A stretch of 40,048 bases of DNA from assembly GCA_028283345.1 (NCBI GenBank), contig JAPOGE010000008.1, forward strand, positions 1 to 40,048, in the 5' to 3' direction. Source of the stretch: Candidatus Poseidoniales archaeon. GTDB taxonomy: Archaea > Thermoplasmatota > Poseidoniia > Poseidoniales > Poseidoniaceae. The position numbers were made by a program, and so were the translations under genes. Position 1 is the stretch's first letter. Each line of letters starts with the position of its first letter. This document shows positions 18,462 through 27,786 of the stretch, in pieces. The notes below the pieces were generated by a model that saw nothing but the letters and a program-made list of their open reading frames with translations, made no database searches and was not told the DNA's origin.

Positions 18462-20108
18462 ATGACTGACCGTGGCCGAGCGCTCCTCAGCGTTTACGAC
18501 AAGACCGGAATCGTCGAGTTTGCCACCGGTTTATCTGAACTGGGATTTGAAATCATCTCGACCGGGGGGACCGCCCGATTACTTCGTCAATCAGGATTGG
18601 AAGTCACCGATGTCAGCGAGGTCACCGGCCATCCCGAGTGTTTTGACGGTCGGGTTAAGAGCCTGCATCCTGCCATCCACGCCCCCCTGTTGGCGCGTAT
18701 CGAGCTAGAGGGTGACAGGCAGGGGTTGGCAGATTTGGGCTATTCTCCGATTCAGGTGGTGGCGGTAAATCTCTATGATTTCGCCAGTGCCGCGGCACAA
18801 AGACCCCCTCTTGATGACCCGGCTCTATTGGAGATGGTAGATATCGGTGGTCCGACCTTGGTACGGGCCAGCGCCAAGAACCACGCCCATGTGATAATCG
18901 CTTGCAATCCGAATTCATATTATGAAATACTCACCGCAATCGAGCGAGGGGGTTCAGTTGCGGGAGTCGGATTGGAGTTACGCCAACAGTTGGCCTTGTC
19001 CGCCTTTGAGCATACCGCGGCCTATGATTGTGCCATCGCCGACGAACTACACCACCGCTGGCACGGCTCAGCCTGTGAAGTGGAAGAAGTCGGTGAGCAA
19101 GCGTCTCGCTTCCCGACACAATTACTCGCATCGGCCAACCGCCGACACCTGCTGAGGTATGGTGAGAATTCACATCAGGCCGCGGCTCTGTATGTTGAAC
19201 CATCAGCAATTGCCGCTACAGATGAGGGAGCCCCGGCAACTTTGGTCACGGCTGAAGTAGAGGGAGGTAAGGCGATGTCGTACAATAATTACGCCGATGC
19301 CGACGTGTGCCTGCGATTATGTCGAGCCCTATCTGTCGATGAGTGGCCGATCACCCCCCACGCGTGTGTGATAGTCAAGCACAACAACCCCTGTGGTGCC
19401 GCCCTCGGCACAACCCAGGTCGAGGCTTTTACCTCGGCTTTAGCCAGTGACCCAGAATCGTCATTCGGCTCGATTATATGTTTCAATCAGCCCTTGGAAT
19501 TAGTCACCGCCCAAGCCTTGGAGCCATTATTCATCGAATTGCTGATGGCGCCGGCATTCGACGACGAGGCCAAAGCATTGGTGATGGAGAAAAAGAATCG
19601 CCGAATCATTACTCTATCATCCCCGGATGGCCGCTTGGAATTCCAGCCCCGTGCCGTGGTCCGCAAGCAGATTGACGGTGGTTGGCTGGTGCAGACCGAA
19701 GAGTCCCCGGTAATCGACTGGGACCAATCTGAGGTGGTGACAGAGGCCCAGCTCAGCGAAGCACAGATCGACAGCATGAGATTCGGCGTCCGGGTCTGTG
19801 AACAGGTGAAGTCGAATGCCATCGTCTTGGTCAAAGGCACGCGCACGGTCGGTATCGGCCCGGGCCAGACCAGCCGGGTCGAAGCGGTGCGCATCGCCGT
19901 TCGCCGCGCCGGCGGTGAAGCAAAGGGAAGCATTCTGGTCAGTGATGCGTTTTTCCCCTTCAAAGATGGAATAGAGCAGGCGGCTGAAGCTGGGGTGGTG
20001 GCCATCGTCCAGCCAGGCGGTAGCATCCGCGATGGCGAGGTCATAGAGGAAGCCAATACCAGAGGAATTGCCATGCTGTTCACCGGCCATCGTCTCTTCC
20101 GTCACTGA
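18462..20108 (+). CDS. purH: Bifunctional AICAR transformylase/IMP cyclohydrolase
   Basis: RALLSVYDKTGIVEFATGLSELGFEIISTGGTA...FDGRVKSLHPAIHAPLLAR...LRYGENSHQAAALY...AMSYNNYADAD...CVIVKHNNPCGAA...GQTSRVEAVRIA...SDAFFPFKDGIEQAAEAGV: full-length PurH. Confidence 0.95.
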   Translation: MTDRGRALLSVYDKTGIVEFATGLSELGFEIISTGGTARLLRQSGLEVTDVSEVTGHPECFDGRVKSLHPAIHAPLLARIELEGDRQGLADLGYSPIQVVAVNLYDFASAAAQRPPLDDPALLEMVDIGGPTLVRASAKNHAHVIIACNPNSYYEILTAIERGGSVAGVGLELRQQLALSAFEHTAAYDCAIADELHHRWHGSACEVEEVGEQASRFPTQLLASANRRHLLRYGENSHQAAALYVEPSAIAATDEGAPATLVTAEVEGGKAMSYNNYADADVCLRLCRALSVDEWPITPHACVIVKHNNPCGAALGTTQVEAFTSALASDPESSFGSIICFNQPLELVTAQALEPLFIELLMAPAFDDEAKALVMEKKNRRIITLSSPDGRLEFQPRAVVRKQIDGGWLVQTEESPVIDWDQSEVVTEAQLSEAQIDSMRFGVRVCEQVKSNAIVLVKGTRTVGIGPGQTSRVEAVRIAVRRAGGEAKGSILVSDAFFPFKDGIEQAAEAGVVAIVQPGGSIRDGEVIEEANTRGIAMLFTGHRLFRH

Positions 20109-20139
20109 CCACCGAAGCCACCTCTGGACTGCCTCCAGC

Positions 20140-20586
20140 CTAGCGGGAATCCACTTTGTAAACCAACCACCAGAATCCGACCGCCCAGGCCACGGCGATG
20201 AAGGCCTGACCATAACCCGGGTCACCGGCGATGGTGGCAAGCCAGATCGACAATCCCGACATCACCGTCATCGTCACGATAATCCATATTTTCGCATGCT
20301 TGGGAATGGTCTTGCCGGTGGCATAATATTCAAACAGAGCCGGGCCGAAGAATTTGTTGGTCAGCGACCAGCGGAAATATTTCTCATCCGAGATACTGAA
20401 GAGATAGGCGGCTGGAACTGCCCACGAGACGGTTGGCCATCCCGGTACCCAGATGCCGATGATGGCGAAGGCGACGAAGACCCAACCGAGGACGACATAA
20501 CGCGTTCTCTGCTTAGTGCTCGACTTGCGCATATAGCGCTCGACTATTTCGTCGACACTCTCAAGCCGCCCCCCTACTTCACTCAC
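20140..20586 (-). CDS. DUF454 (YbaN-like) inner-membrane protein
   Basis: VLGWVFVAFAIIGIWVPGWPTVSWAVPAAYLFSISDEKYFRWSLTNKFFGPALFEYYATGKTIPKHAKIWIIVTMT matches the DUF454 pattern (GhxLPxxPTxxxxLxAaxxFxxSs...fG..i..y...k.Ip..aK). Confidence 0.75.
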   Translation of the reverse strand: MSEVGGRLESVDEIVERYMRKSSTKQRTRYVVLGWVFVAFAIIGIWVPGWPTVSWAVPAAYLFSISDEKYFRWSLTNKFFGPALFEYYATGKTIPKHAKIWIIVTMTVMSGLSIWLATIAGDPGYGQAFIAVAWAVGFWWLVYKVDSR

Positions 20587-20678
20587 ACGACTTCGTCAAG
20601 CCACCCCTACATAACAACGCGGCAATAGGCCAATGCTCATCACCATTCGACCGTTCCCGTTACCCATTGGCGAGCACC

Positions 20679-21311
20679 ATGTTCCGATTACCACGGCCTG
20701 CCACGCCCAGCGACCCCCTGCGATTGGCAGTGTTCATCTCCGGATCAGGTTCGGGGATGCTGGCCCTGCTACGGCACCAAGAGGAGAGTGATTGCGCCCA
20801 TACCACCACAGTGGTTATTTCCAATGTTGTAGGGGTTGCCGGATTGGCCCGCGCCCAGGAACACGGGGTGATGACAGAGGTCATCGAACACCGAGGTCAA
20901 CCCGGAGAAGATCCTCTCTCTGGTCGGCAAGCACACGAGTCTGTGATTCACGGGCGTCTGGTCGAATTGGAGATTGAAGCGGTGATTTTATCAGGCTATA
21001 TGCGAATTTTCTCTCCATGGTTCATCGAACGCTGGGAAGGACGACTACTCAACATCCACCCCAGCCTCCTACCAGGGTTTCCCGGTGCACACGCACACCG
21101 AGATGTTTTGATTGCCGGGGTGGAACTCACCGGTTGCACGGTACATTTCGTCGATACCGGAACCGATAGTGGGAAGATCATCTCCCAACGTGAGGTGGCG
21201 GTGCATTTAGACGATACCGAGGAATCACTTTCACAGCGGGTGAAACAGGCCGAGCACATTCTCTATCCACAGGTCATCGATGCCTATGCCAGTGGAAATA
21301 TACCACTTTGA
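20679..21311 (+). CDS. purN: Phosphoribosylglycinamide formyltransferase
   Basis: LRLAVFISGSGSGMLALL...VVISNVVGVAGLARAQEHGV...VILSGYMRIFSPWFIERWEGRLLNIHPSLLPGFPGAHAHRDVLIAGVELTGCTVHFVDTGTDSGKIISQREVAV: PurN signature. Confidence 0.93.
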   Translation: MFRLPRPATPSDPLRLAVFISGSGSGMLALLRHQEESDCAHTTTVVISNVVGVAGLARAQEHGVMTEVIEHRGQPGEDPLSGRQAHESVIHGRLVELEIEAVILSGYMRIFSPWFIERWEGRLLNIHPSLLPGFPGAHAHRDVLIAGVELTGCTVHFVDTGTDSGKIISQREVAVHLDDTEESLSQRVKQAEHILYPQVIDAYASGNIPL

Positions 21312-21363
21312 GGCCACAATGTGTTGGCGACAAGCGCTTGAAGGGGGAATATCACCCAAGGGT

Positions 21364-22593
21364 ATGGCGCGGTTACTGCTGTTCGGCGGCAAAGGGGGGG
21401 TCGGCAAGACAACCTGCGCCGCGGCGACCTCCCTCTGGTTGGCTGATGCCGGCCTGCGCACCTTGTTGGTATCGAGCGACCCGGCGCACTCGACCAGTGA
21501 TTCACTCAACTTCCAACTCGGGAATGAACCAACCCCTGTAGCCGGGGTCGAGAATCTATGGGGCATGGAATTAGACCCCGAAGGTCAGATGAACGAGATG
21601 TTGCCGAAATTATCTGAGGTTATGAGTGGTGGATTTGGTGGCACTATGGATATTTTCTTCGGCCAACAGGCAAAGCAGGAATTCAGCGAGGAATTAGCGG
21701 ATTTACAGGGCGGAGACCTACTGCTTCCCGGCCTCGACGAGGCCCTGGCGTTCGACCGTCTGCTCAAGCATTTGGAAGACCTACGTTATGACGTGATTGT
21801 CTTTGACACCGCTCCGACTGGTCACACCCTGAGGTTTCTCGCCCTGCCTGAGATCCTTGAGCGCTGGAGTGGAAAAATCGCTAGGTTGGCGCGCACCACC
21901 GGTGGGGTCAGAAGCGTACTATTCGGTCGGAAACAGGAAGCGGCAATCCAAGAGGAACTGGATAGATTCCAATCCCGGGTAATCGCCACCCGTAAGATTC
22001 TAACCGACCATCGCCTGACCGGATTCACCTTGGTCACCATCCCGGAGAAGATGGCCGTCGATGAAAGTGTGCGGGCGGTGGCGGCATTGGCCGATTTCTC
22101 AATCCAGGTAGATGGGGCGATCATCAATCGCATCACCCCTGACCTCGACCATGAATTCCTGCAGAATCGTCGCCGTGTCGAGCAATCATACATCGAATTA
22201 CTGCGGGAGAAATTCGGCACTATGGCAATCGCTGAAATCGAATTGGAAGATACAGATATTCATGGTATTGAGAGCCTACGCAAGGTCGGCTTGATACTTC
22301 ATGGCGAGAAACCCACCGAGGCCATCGGCATGTCCGAGGTTTACTTCGGCAAGCAATTACCGCTACGTCTGCGGCGTTCCTTCATCATCGAGGAAAGCGA
22401 CGAACATACGGCGCTGAAGATACACCTGCCAAATATTCCCCGAGAGAAGATAAAAATCATCGAGATAGATGGTAGGTTGGTGATATCCATCGAGGGCCGA
22501 GAGCAGGTTCTCCCGATCGAGGAGTCGTGTCGCGCCGAATTCGTCAAGGTCGACCTGGTCGACGAGATTCTTACCCTCACATTACCGATTTGA
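21364..22593 (+). CDS. ArsA/GET3-family ATPase with C-terminal Hsp20-like domain
   Basis: MARLLLFGGKGGVGKTTCAAATSLWLADAGLRTLLVSSDPAHSTSDSL (deviant Walker A), VIVFDTAPTGHTLRFLALPE; C-terminal RRSFIIEESDEHTALKIHLPNIPREKIKIIEIDGRLVISIEGREQVLPIE resembles the ArsA_HSP20 beta-sandwich. Confidence 0.9.
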   Translation: MARLLLFGGKGGVGKTTCAAATSLWLADAGLRTLLVSSDPAHSTSDSLNFQLGNEPTPVAGVENLWGMELDPEGQMNEMLPKLSEVMSGGFGGTMDIFFGQQAKQEFSEELADLQGGDLLLPGLDEALAFDRLLKHLEDLRYDVIVFDTAPTGHTLRFLALPEILERWSGKIARLARTTGGVRSVLFGRKQEAAIQEELDRFQSRVIATRKILTDHRLTGFTLVTIPEKMAVDESVRAVAALADFSIQVDGAIINRITPDLDHEFLQNRRRVEQSYIELLREKFGTMAIAEIELEDTDIHGIESLRKVGLILHGEKPTEAIGMSEVYFGKQLPLRLRRSFIIEESDEHTALKIHLPNIPREKIKIIEIDGRLVISIEGREQVLPIEESCRAEFVKVDLVDEILTLTLPI

Positions 22594-23253
22594 CAGGTCT
22601 CGAGCCAAATGCAAATCTTCAGGTGAATTGACATTGAGGAAAGAGGAATCACCAATACCCCTATTCACGATCTCGGTGCGTGAAATCTTCTTCACCACCA
22701 TTGCCTCGAGTACTGCAAAGATGCTCCTCCGCTCTGATTCACGTACTCTATGTAATGCTTCCAGCATCATTTCCGGCTGTACCAACGCCAGCAACGGCTC
22801 CAACCCATTTGGCCCTTCAGGCACCACCGCACCATACTCGGGAGCGGCCGCCCCCTGCAGCATCACCAGCAAATCCCGATCGAGCAATGGAACGTCACAA
22901 GGTGCTAACTGCACCCATTCACACCCTAGGCCTCTAGCCACATCCAACCCCGAGGCCAGCCCGGCCTGAGGGCCAACCCAACCCTCATCATCGGCAACGA
23001 AAATCGCCTTCCGACCTCCATCCGGTGTCGGCCCAGATTTGGCACTCAGTACCTCAGCATCCGAGCAAATCTCGCCATCCCATCCCGGCCAGGGCTGGCC
23101 TTCTCTGGTGGCGATGAGCAGAGGTTCACAACCGGATGACTGCAGTGATTCGGCTACCATCTCGACCATCCCCGCTTGGGAAATTTCCAGTGAATGCTTC
23201 TCCATGCCCATCCGGGTGGAATCCCCACCGGCCAGAATCAGCCCACAACGCAT
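22582..23253 (-). CDS. MobA-like NTP transferase (molybdenum cofactor guanylyltransferase-like)
   Basis: MRCGLILAGGDSTRMGMEKHSLEI (LAGGxSxRMGxxK), VQLAPCDVPLLDRDLL; overlaps the end of the convergent ArsA-like gene by 12 nt. Confidence 0.8.
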   Translation of the reverse strand: MRCGLILAGGDSTRMGMEKHSLEISQAGMVEMVAESLQSSGCEPLLIATREGQPWPGWDGEICSDAEVLSAKSGPTPDGGRKAIFVADDEGWVGPQAGLASGLDVARGLGCEWVQLAPCDVPLLDRDLLVMLQGAAAPEYGAVVPEGPNGLEPLLALVQPEMMLEALHRVRESERRSIFAVLEAMVVKKISRTEIVNRGIGDSSFLNVNSPEDLHLARDLSNR

Positions 23254-23257
23254 GGCC

Positions 23258-23473
23258 TCAACCCTGTTGCAGTGCCGCCATCTTTTCCATCGCCGACTCC
23301 AATTCTTCACCCATGGCCCTCACCCGTCTCATCAGGACCCGTTGTTCGCGCACCGAGCGAGCCTCTGGCAACCACTTGAGTAGACGTGCCATATCGCCGG
23401 CATCGCGCGCCACAGTCCATAGGAGAACATCCTCCAGCACCGGGTCGTCGGCGGGAAGAAATCTCTCGGCCAT
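23258..23473 (-). CDS. Small conserved-operon hypothetical protein
   Basis: 71 aa charged helical ORF 4 nt upstream of the mobA-like start, same strand and tightly packed. Confidence 0.5.
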   Translation of the reverse strand: MAERFLPADDPVLEDVLLWTVARDAGDMARLLKWLPEARSVREQRVLMRRVRAMGEELESAMEKMAALQQG

Positions 23474-23503
23474 GCTAGGCGCATGGCCCAGGCGTCTTGA
23501 ATA

Positions 23504-24127
23504 TCACCTAGATAGAAGGCGGTCGCGAATCCGTTCAAACAGTTCTCCACCCTCGGGCGCGGCGCGAATCAAATCCTCGGGTAATTCAGCATCGCGGCGC
23601 AGATTTAACACCAATACCGCACATTGATGGGTGATTTTTCCCTTCTTCGCCCATCTCCACAACACCTCATCTTCAGGTACCACATTACCTCCCCGTGCCA
23701 TCTCTTCAGCGATTTCCAGCACCACTTCCAAGGCCAGGTATTGCCGCTCGATGATGAGATCATAGAAAATGTCCCAGGGGTTGACCGCACCCTCGACACC
23801 ACCCAGATTTGCCAATAACAGACCGACCAATTTCAGGTCTTCACGCCCATTTCGCACCCACAAGGCGGTGATAATAGCCTGCAAGCGGTGATGGTCATCG
23901 GCCACCGTGGTGAATATCCACGATGCGATTCTACGCATCTCGGTATCGGGAGTGCCGATGTAAAATGAATAACCGGTTGACTCATTGAGCACATCTGTCA
24001 TCGGTACGACCAGAAGCGGCGGTACACCAACGGTATAGGCCAGTTCGAGCCGTTTGAGTAATTTTTTCGGGCGGGTGAAATATCTTTTCGGAATCTCTGA
24101 CAATATATCGTCCAAAGCATCGGACAT
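23504..24127 (-). CDS. Hypothetical helical protein
   Basis: 207 aa ORF MSDALDDILSEIPKRYFTRPKKLLKRLELAYTVGVPPLLVVPMTDVLNESTGYSFYIG..., 9 nt from the upstream CDS; no recognised domain. Confidence 0.65.
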   Translation of the reverse strand: MSDALDDILSEIPKRYFTRPKKLLKRLELAYTVGVPPLLVVPMTDVLNESTGYSFYIGTPDTEMRRIASWIFTTVADDHHRLQAIITALWVRNGREDLKLVGLLLANLGGVEGAVNPWDIFYDLIIERQYLALEVVLEIAEEMARGGNVVPEDEVLWRWAKKGKITHQCAVLVLNLRRDAELPEDLIRAAPEGGELFERIRDRLLSR

Positions 24128-24136
24128 AGGTCCACC

Positions 24137-24607
24137 TCATGCGTTTTTTGTGCGCACACCGTCGAATAATCTCCCGACCAAGGTCACCGAGTCGGATAGG
24201 GTATTGAGCATCAGTCCGACTACATTGTCATCATAACGCTCGGTGATGATTTTCTTCAACCCGTCGACCACCTGCTCATAATCATCATCTTCAATATTCA
24301 GATGATGGCGCAGGTGGGCGAGGACATTCTCTTCATCGATGGATACCGATTCATTGACCAGCGCGACTTCGTAGACCCGGGTGAAGACCCGGATGCACTC
24401 ACCTTTGCTCATCTCGCGGCCGCCGGAAATCTCGCGCCCCTCGCGAATCGCTTCGTAGACCTTGGCCGGCTCATCCGGTTCAAGTCCGAGCTGATTGGCC
24501 AATTTGATGATGAGACGTTTCTCATCCAATGACAGTAAATCATCACTGAGCATCACTTCTACAGTCCCCTTGAACACTTCAAGGGTTAGAACTTCTCCAT
24601 CAGCCAC
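24137..24607 (-). CDS. TerB-like (tellurite-resistance fold) helical protein, tentative
   Basis: Two similar segments with acidic loops, LLSLDEKRLIIKLANQLGLEPDEP and SVSIDEENVLAHLRHHLNIEDDDY, in an all-helical 156 aa protein, as in TerB-like domains. Confidence 0.55.
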   Translation of the reverse strand: MADGEVLTLEVFKGTVEVMLSDDLLSLDEKRLIIKLANQLGLEPDEPAKVYEAIREGREISGGREMSKGECIRVFTRVYEVALVNESVSIDEENVLAHLRHHLNIEDDDYEQVVDGLKKIITERYDDNVVGLMLNTLSDSVTLVGRLFDGVRTKNA

Positions 24608-24805
24608 GCCGCCTCTAGCATATTCCGGTTTTTGAGGGCATCGGCAGGGGAAAATGAAACCATCCGAGTCTCGACGGCTTGAATAAGGAGGATAATGTCG
24701 CCCCGTTTGAGCCCTAGGTTCAATTCCGCTTCACCGGCGCTTCGGCGCTGTTACCGAATGGTCAATGTGACCGGCATTGGTTCTTGGGTCGTAGGAGAAA
24801 TTCAA

Positions 24806-26020
24806 ATGGGAAGAAGAGATAATAAAGGATTCAACAAGGGCGGCGGTAAATCCAAGGCCATGAAATACATGATTCACGCGTCATTGGAAATCGATGGTAG
24901 TGTACAACGAAAGGATGTCATCGGGGCGATCATGGGGCAGACCGAAGGTCTGCTCGGCGATGATTTAGAACTACGAAAACTACAGCGTACCGCCCGTATC
25001 GGGCACGTTGACGTTGAGATGGAAGTCATCAAGGGTCGAACCTCGGGTGAAATCACCATCCCCAGCAGCATGGATAATGTCGAGACCGCAATCATCGCCT
25101 CGTCGCTGGAAACGATAGATAGAATCGGTCCTTGTAATGCGATAATCAGGGTAACCGACATCCACGACATCCGCGCCGTAAAGCGCACCAATGTGGTTGA
25201 CCGAGCTAAGGAACTACTTCTCAAGATGGTGAGTAGTGGCAGTGCCACCAGCAAGACCGTCATCGAAGAGGTACGCTCGGTATTGACCACCCAGCAGGTG
25301 ACCGATCACCATGGTCTGACCTGTGGGCCAAACGCCGTAAGCAGTGAGTCACTGATCATCGTTGAGGGACGTAATGATGTTCGCAACATCATCAACTATG
25401 GAATCAAGAACGCGATATCAACCGATGGCGCCGGCAACATCAAGCCGGAATTAATCGAACTCGCCAATAGCAAGGCGACGGTGATTGTCGCCATCGACGG
25501 TGACCGCGGCGGCGAAATGCTGTTCCAACAACTCTACAGCACCCTCAAGGTTGACTTCGTCGCCCAGGCACCGGTGGGCCAGGAATGGGAACTACTGCCA
25601 CAGAAGACCGTCACCAAGTGTCTGTCGATGAAGGTTGAAGCAACCAGATTCCTCAAACAGATCGAAGCCAAGGAATCCGTCGGCGACCATGTCGCTACTG
25701 AAGTATTGGCAGCCGGACAAGAACCGGCTCCGAAGAAGGCCAAGGAGCTGTTTCACCACATGGGCGAATTAGCCAGCAAGAAAGCCATCATCGTCTATGT
25801 CGATGGTACCCTTTCCGAGCCGATAGGTGCGACCAAACTCGCCAAGGAGGCCGAGCAGGCCGATGGCGCCGTAGCCATCGTCTTCAACGGCCCACTGAGT
25901 GATAGAATGGTCGAAATCGCCAGTACCTCGGCAATCGAGACCTTGGTCGGCACCAGTGCCGGCAAGGGTTTCACGACCTCCGATGAAGTCGAGACCTTCA
26001 TCTTGGCTGATTATCAGTGA
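24806..26020 (+). CDS. dnaG: Archaeal DnaG-like primase (TOPRIM)
   Basis: MKYMIHASLEIDGSVQRKDVIGAIMGQTEGLLGDDLELRKLQRTARIGHVDVEME..., TOPRIM LIIVEGRNDVRNIINYGIKNAISTDG and VIVAIDGDRGGEMLFQQL. Start at 24806 fits known N-termini better than 24695. Confidence 0.93.
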   Translation: MGRRDNKGFNKGGGKSKAMKYMIHASLEIDGSVQRKDVIGAIMGQTEGLLGDDLELRKLQRTARIGHVDVEMEVIKGRTSGEITIPSSMDNVETAIIASSLETIDRIGPCNAIIRVTDIHDIRAVKRTNVVDRAKELLLKMVSSGSATSKTVIEEVRSVLTTQQVTDHHGLTCGPNAVSSESLIIVEGRNDVRNIINYGIKNAISTDGAGNIKPELIELANSKATVIVAIDGDRGGEMLFQQLYSTLKVDFVAQAPVGQEWELLPQKTVTKCLSMKVEATRFLKQIEAKESVGDHVATEVLAAGQEPAPKKAKELFHHMGELASKKAIIVYVDGTLSEPIGATKLAKEAEQADGAVAIVFNGPLSDRMVEIASTSAIETLVGTSAGKGFTTSDEVETFILADYQ

Positions 26021-26075
26021 AATTCAACTATTCACAGGGTGAAAGGTCATCAGTGGCCGCACTCCTCGGGGTTGT

Positions 26076-27692
26076 ATGTCCGCTGACGGCGAGGGGGGCG
26101 AAACGCCCGTTACAGTAATCGATGAATCCCATCCTGATGATGATTTTTGGAGTGAGGATGATGAATCATCGGAGTCCGATTCACACGCCGATGGTGACGA
26201 TGGCGGTGATGGTGACGATGGTGACGATGGTGACGATGGTGACGATGGTGACGATGGTGACGATGGTGACGATGGTGACGATGGTGATGAGCAACCCTTG
26301 GAGGATTCCAGCGATGAGTTGGGTGAAGCGGCCTTGGAAACGACCTATTCCGCCGTCCGTGCAAAAGCGGCCCTGGGCGAAGATTTCGCTGAATTCATTC
26401 TACGAGAATCAAGAGATGGTGACCAGGCACACTCCCTATTGGTCGATGATGACTTGATACGGGTCGTACGCACCACCCGCACGTCAAGCGGCTTCGATAC
26501 CCAGACCGACCTGATGTTGAAGCGTGAGGCCTTCCAAGGATTCTCGCACCGCCGAGTAGATTGGCTCGACAGTGGAATCATCCTCTGGTGGCTGACGGCG
26601 ATGTTCGGCGCCGGCGCGGTCCTTACCGGGCACTGGTGGGGCCTGATACCATTACTCGCCGGCCTTGGCCTCAGTTCGTTACAACTGGCCGACCCCGAGG
26701 TAATCACCTTCCAATCAACATATCACCTACACCGTCTGGTCATCTGGCGCTGGGGCTCCAATCGTCTGTTGACCGCCGCCAGCATGGACCGTCTCGACCA
26801 TTCGGTGCAAGGAATACTGCACGGGCATGAATTGGATACCAGTGAATTGGACCAACTGGCTGAGGAAATCGATATTGAACGCCGGGATGCAAAACTGATT
26901 GCGGCACAGCGCAAACAGGCGCGACTTGCTGAAAAAGCTGCCAAAGTGGAAGAGAGAGCGAGGATTAAGGCTGAAAAAGAAGTTGTCGCCGAGGCAGCTG
27001 CTGCCGAGGCAGCTGCTGCGGCCGAACTCACCGCAACACCCCAGATGGAGGGGGTGGGTCAACCCCTGGTCGCCCTGCCCGGTAATATGCCGGCCGGAGC
27101 CGTGGCCGGCGGTAATGGTGATGCGGAATCCACTGCTCCAGAGGGTGCGCAGGAACCAGCCCCCGAATCAGCCCCCGAACCAGCCCCCGAACCAGCCCCC
27201 GAACCAACTCCGGTAGCGGCATTCACCACCGGTGTTCCGGATGGTGCGCCAATCCCAGAGGGGGTGGCCGTCGCTGACCCTGAAGGTGACCCTGCGCCAT
27301 TGCCCTTGCCGGGTTTGCCAGCGGTACCAATGCCAGTACCCCCTCCCCCAGCCTCACTTCCCCCCACACCTCCACGACCACCCGGATTGCCATCCCCCCC
27401 TCCTCCGGCCATCCCTGCGTCGGAACCTTCCGGTCTTCCCCCACCACCCCCTCCACCTACCCCAGCGGCACCGGGAATGGCGCCACCACCAATTCTGGCC
27501 ACTCCTGCTCCCCCGCCCGGGATTGGAATGCCACCGCCACCGGCGGGCGCCACCACAGTTCATCTCGATGCTCTAGACCTGGGAATAGAGTCTACCAGTG
27601 AAGCTCCAACCGCTGTGGTTCCTGCCGGCGATAGAGTCGACACCATGTCCGGGGATGAAAAGGACGAGTTGCTTTCTGCGTTGGGTGACTGA
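26076..27692 (+). CDS. Membrane protein with (Gly-Asp-Asp)n N-terminal tract and Pro-rich C-terminal tail
   Basis: 538 aa; GDD repeat, two TM segments (GIILWWLTAMFGAGAVLTGHWWGLIPLLAGLGLSSLQL), Ala/Glu coiled coil, then long PAPEP/PPPPP-rich tail. Confidence 0.75.
   Translation: MSADGEGGETPVTVIDESHPDDDFWSEDDESSESDSHADGDDGGDGDDGDDGDDGDDGDDGDDGDDGDDGDEQPLEDSSDELGEAALETTYSAVRAKAALGEDFAEFILRESRDGDQAHSLLVDDDLIRVVRTTRTSSGFDTQTDLMLKREAFQGFSHRRVDWLDSGIILWWLTAMFGAGAVLTGHWWGLIPLLAGLGLSSLQLADPEVITFQSTYHLHRLVIWRWGSNRLLTAASMDRLDHSVQGILHGHELDTSELDQLAEEIDIERRDAKLIAAQRKQARLAEKAAKVEERARIKAEKEVVAEAAAAEAAAAAELTATPQMEGVGQPLVALPGNMPAGAVAGGNGDAESTAPEGAQEPAPESAPEPAPEPAPEPTPVAAFTTGVPDGAPIPEGVAVADPEGDPAPLPLPGLPAVPMPVPPPPASLPPTPPRPPGLPSPPPPAIPASEPSGLPPPPPPPTPAAPGMAPPPILATPAPPPGIGMPPPPAGATTVHLDALDLGIESTSEAPTAVVPAGDRVDTMSGDEKDELLSALGD
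26187..26290 (+). repeat. 9-bp in-frame tandem microsatellite-like repeat (GGTGACGAT)n encoding (GDD)n
   Basis: Run of about 8 consecutive identical 9-mers with degenerate edges, directly visible. Confidence 0.95.
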
Positions 27693-27786
27693 CCTAACCT
27701 CGGCCCCCGATGGCCGGTAATCAACCAATGGTAGCCCCTAAAATGCTATTTCAGACGTGACCGATAGTGGCTCGACCATTGAAAAA

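Noticed and set aside
19487-20240. 198-aa and 207-aa minus-strand ORFs
   Set aside because: Antisense to well-supported purH coding sequence; no recognisable domain.
22582-24607. Tellurite-resistance/phage-defence island based on the TerB-like protein
   Set aside because: No TerC/TerD/TerY or other partner genes. TerB-like folds are common alone, so the context does not support a defence call.
26187-26290. Possible CRISPR array
   Set aside because: The repeat is a 9-bp in-frame tandem with no unique spacers and lies inside a CDS.
26110-26364. His/Arg-rich minus-strand ORF (HHRHHRHH...) that looks like a metal-binding repeat protein
   Set aside because: It is the complement of the (GGTGACGAT)n tract; a repeat-generated artefact.
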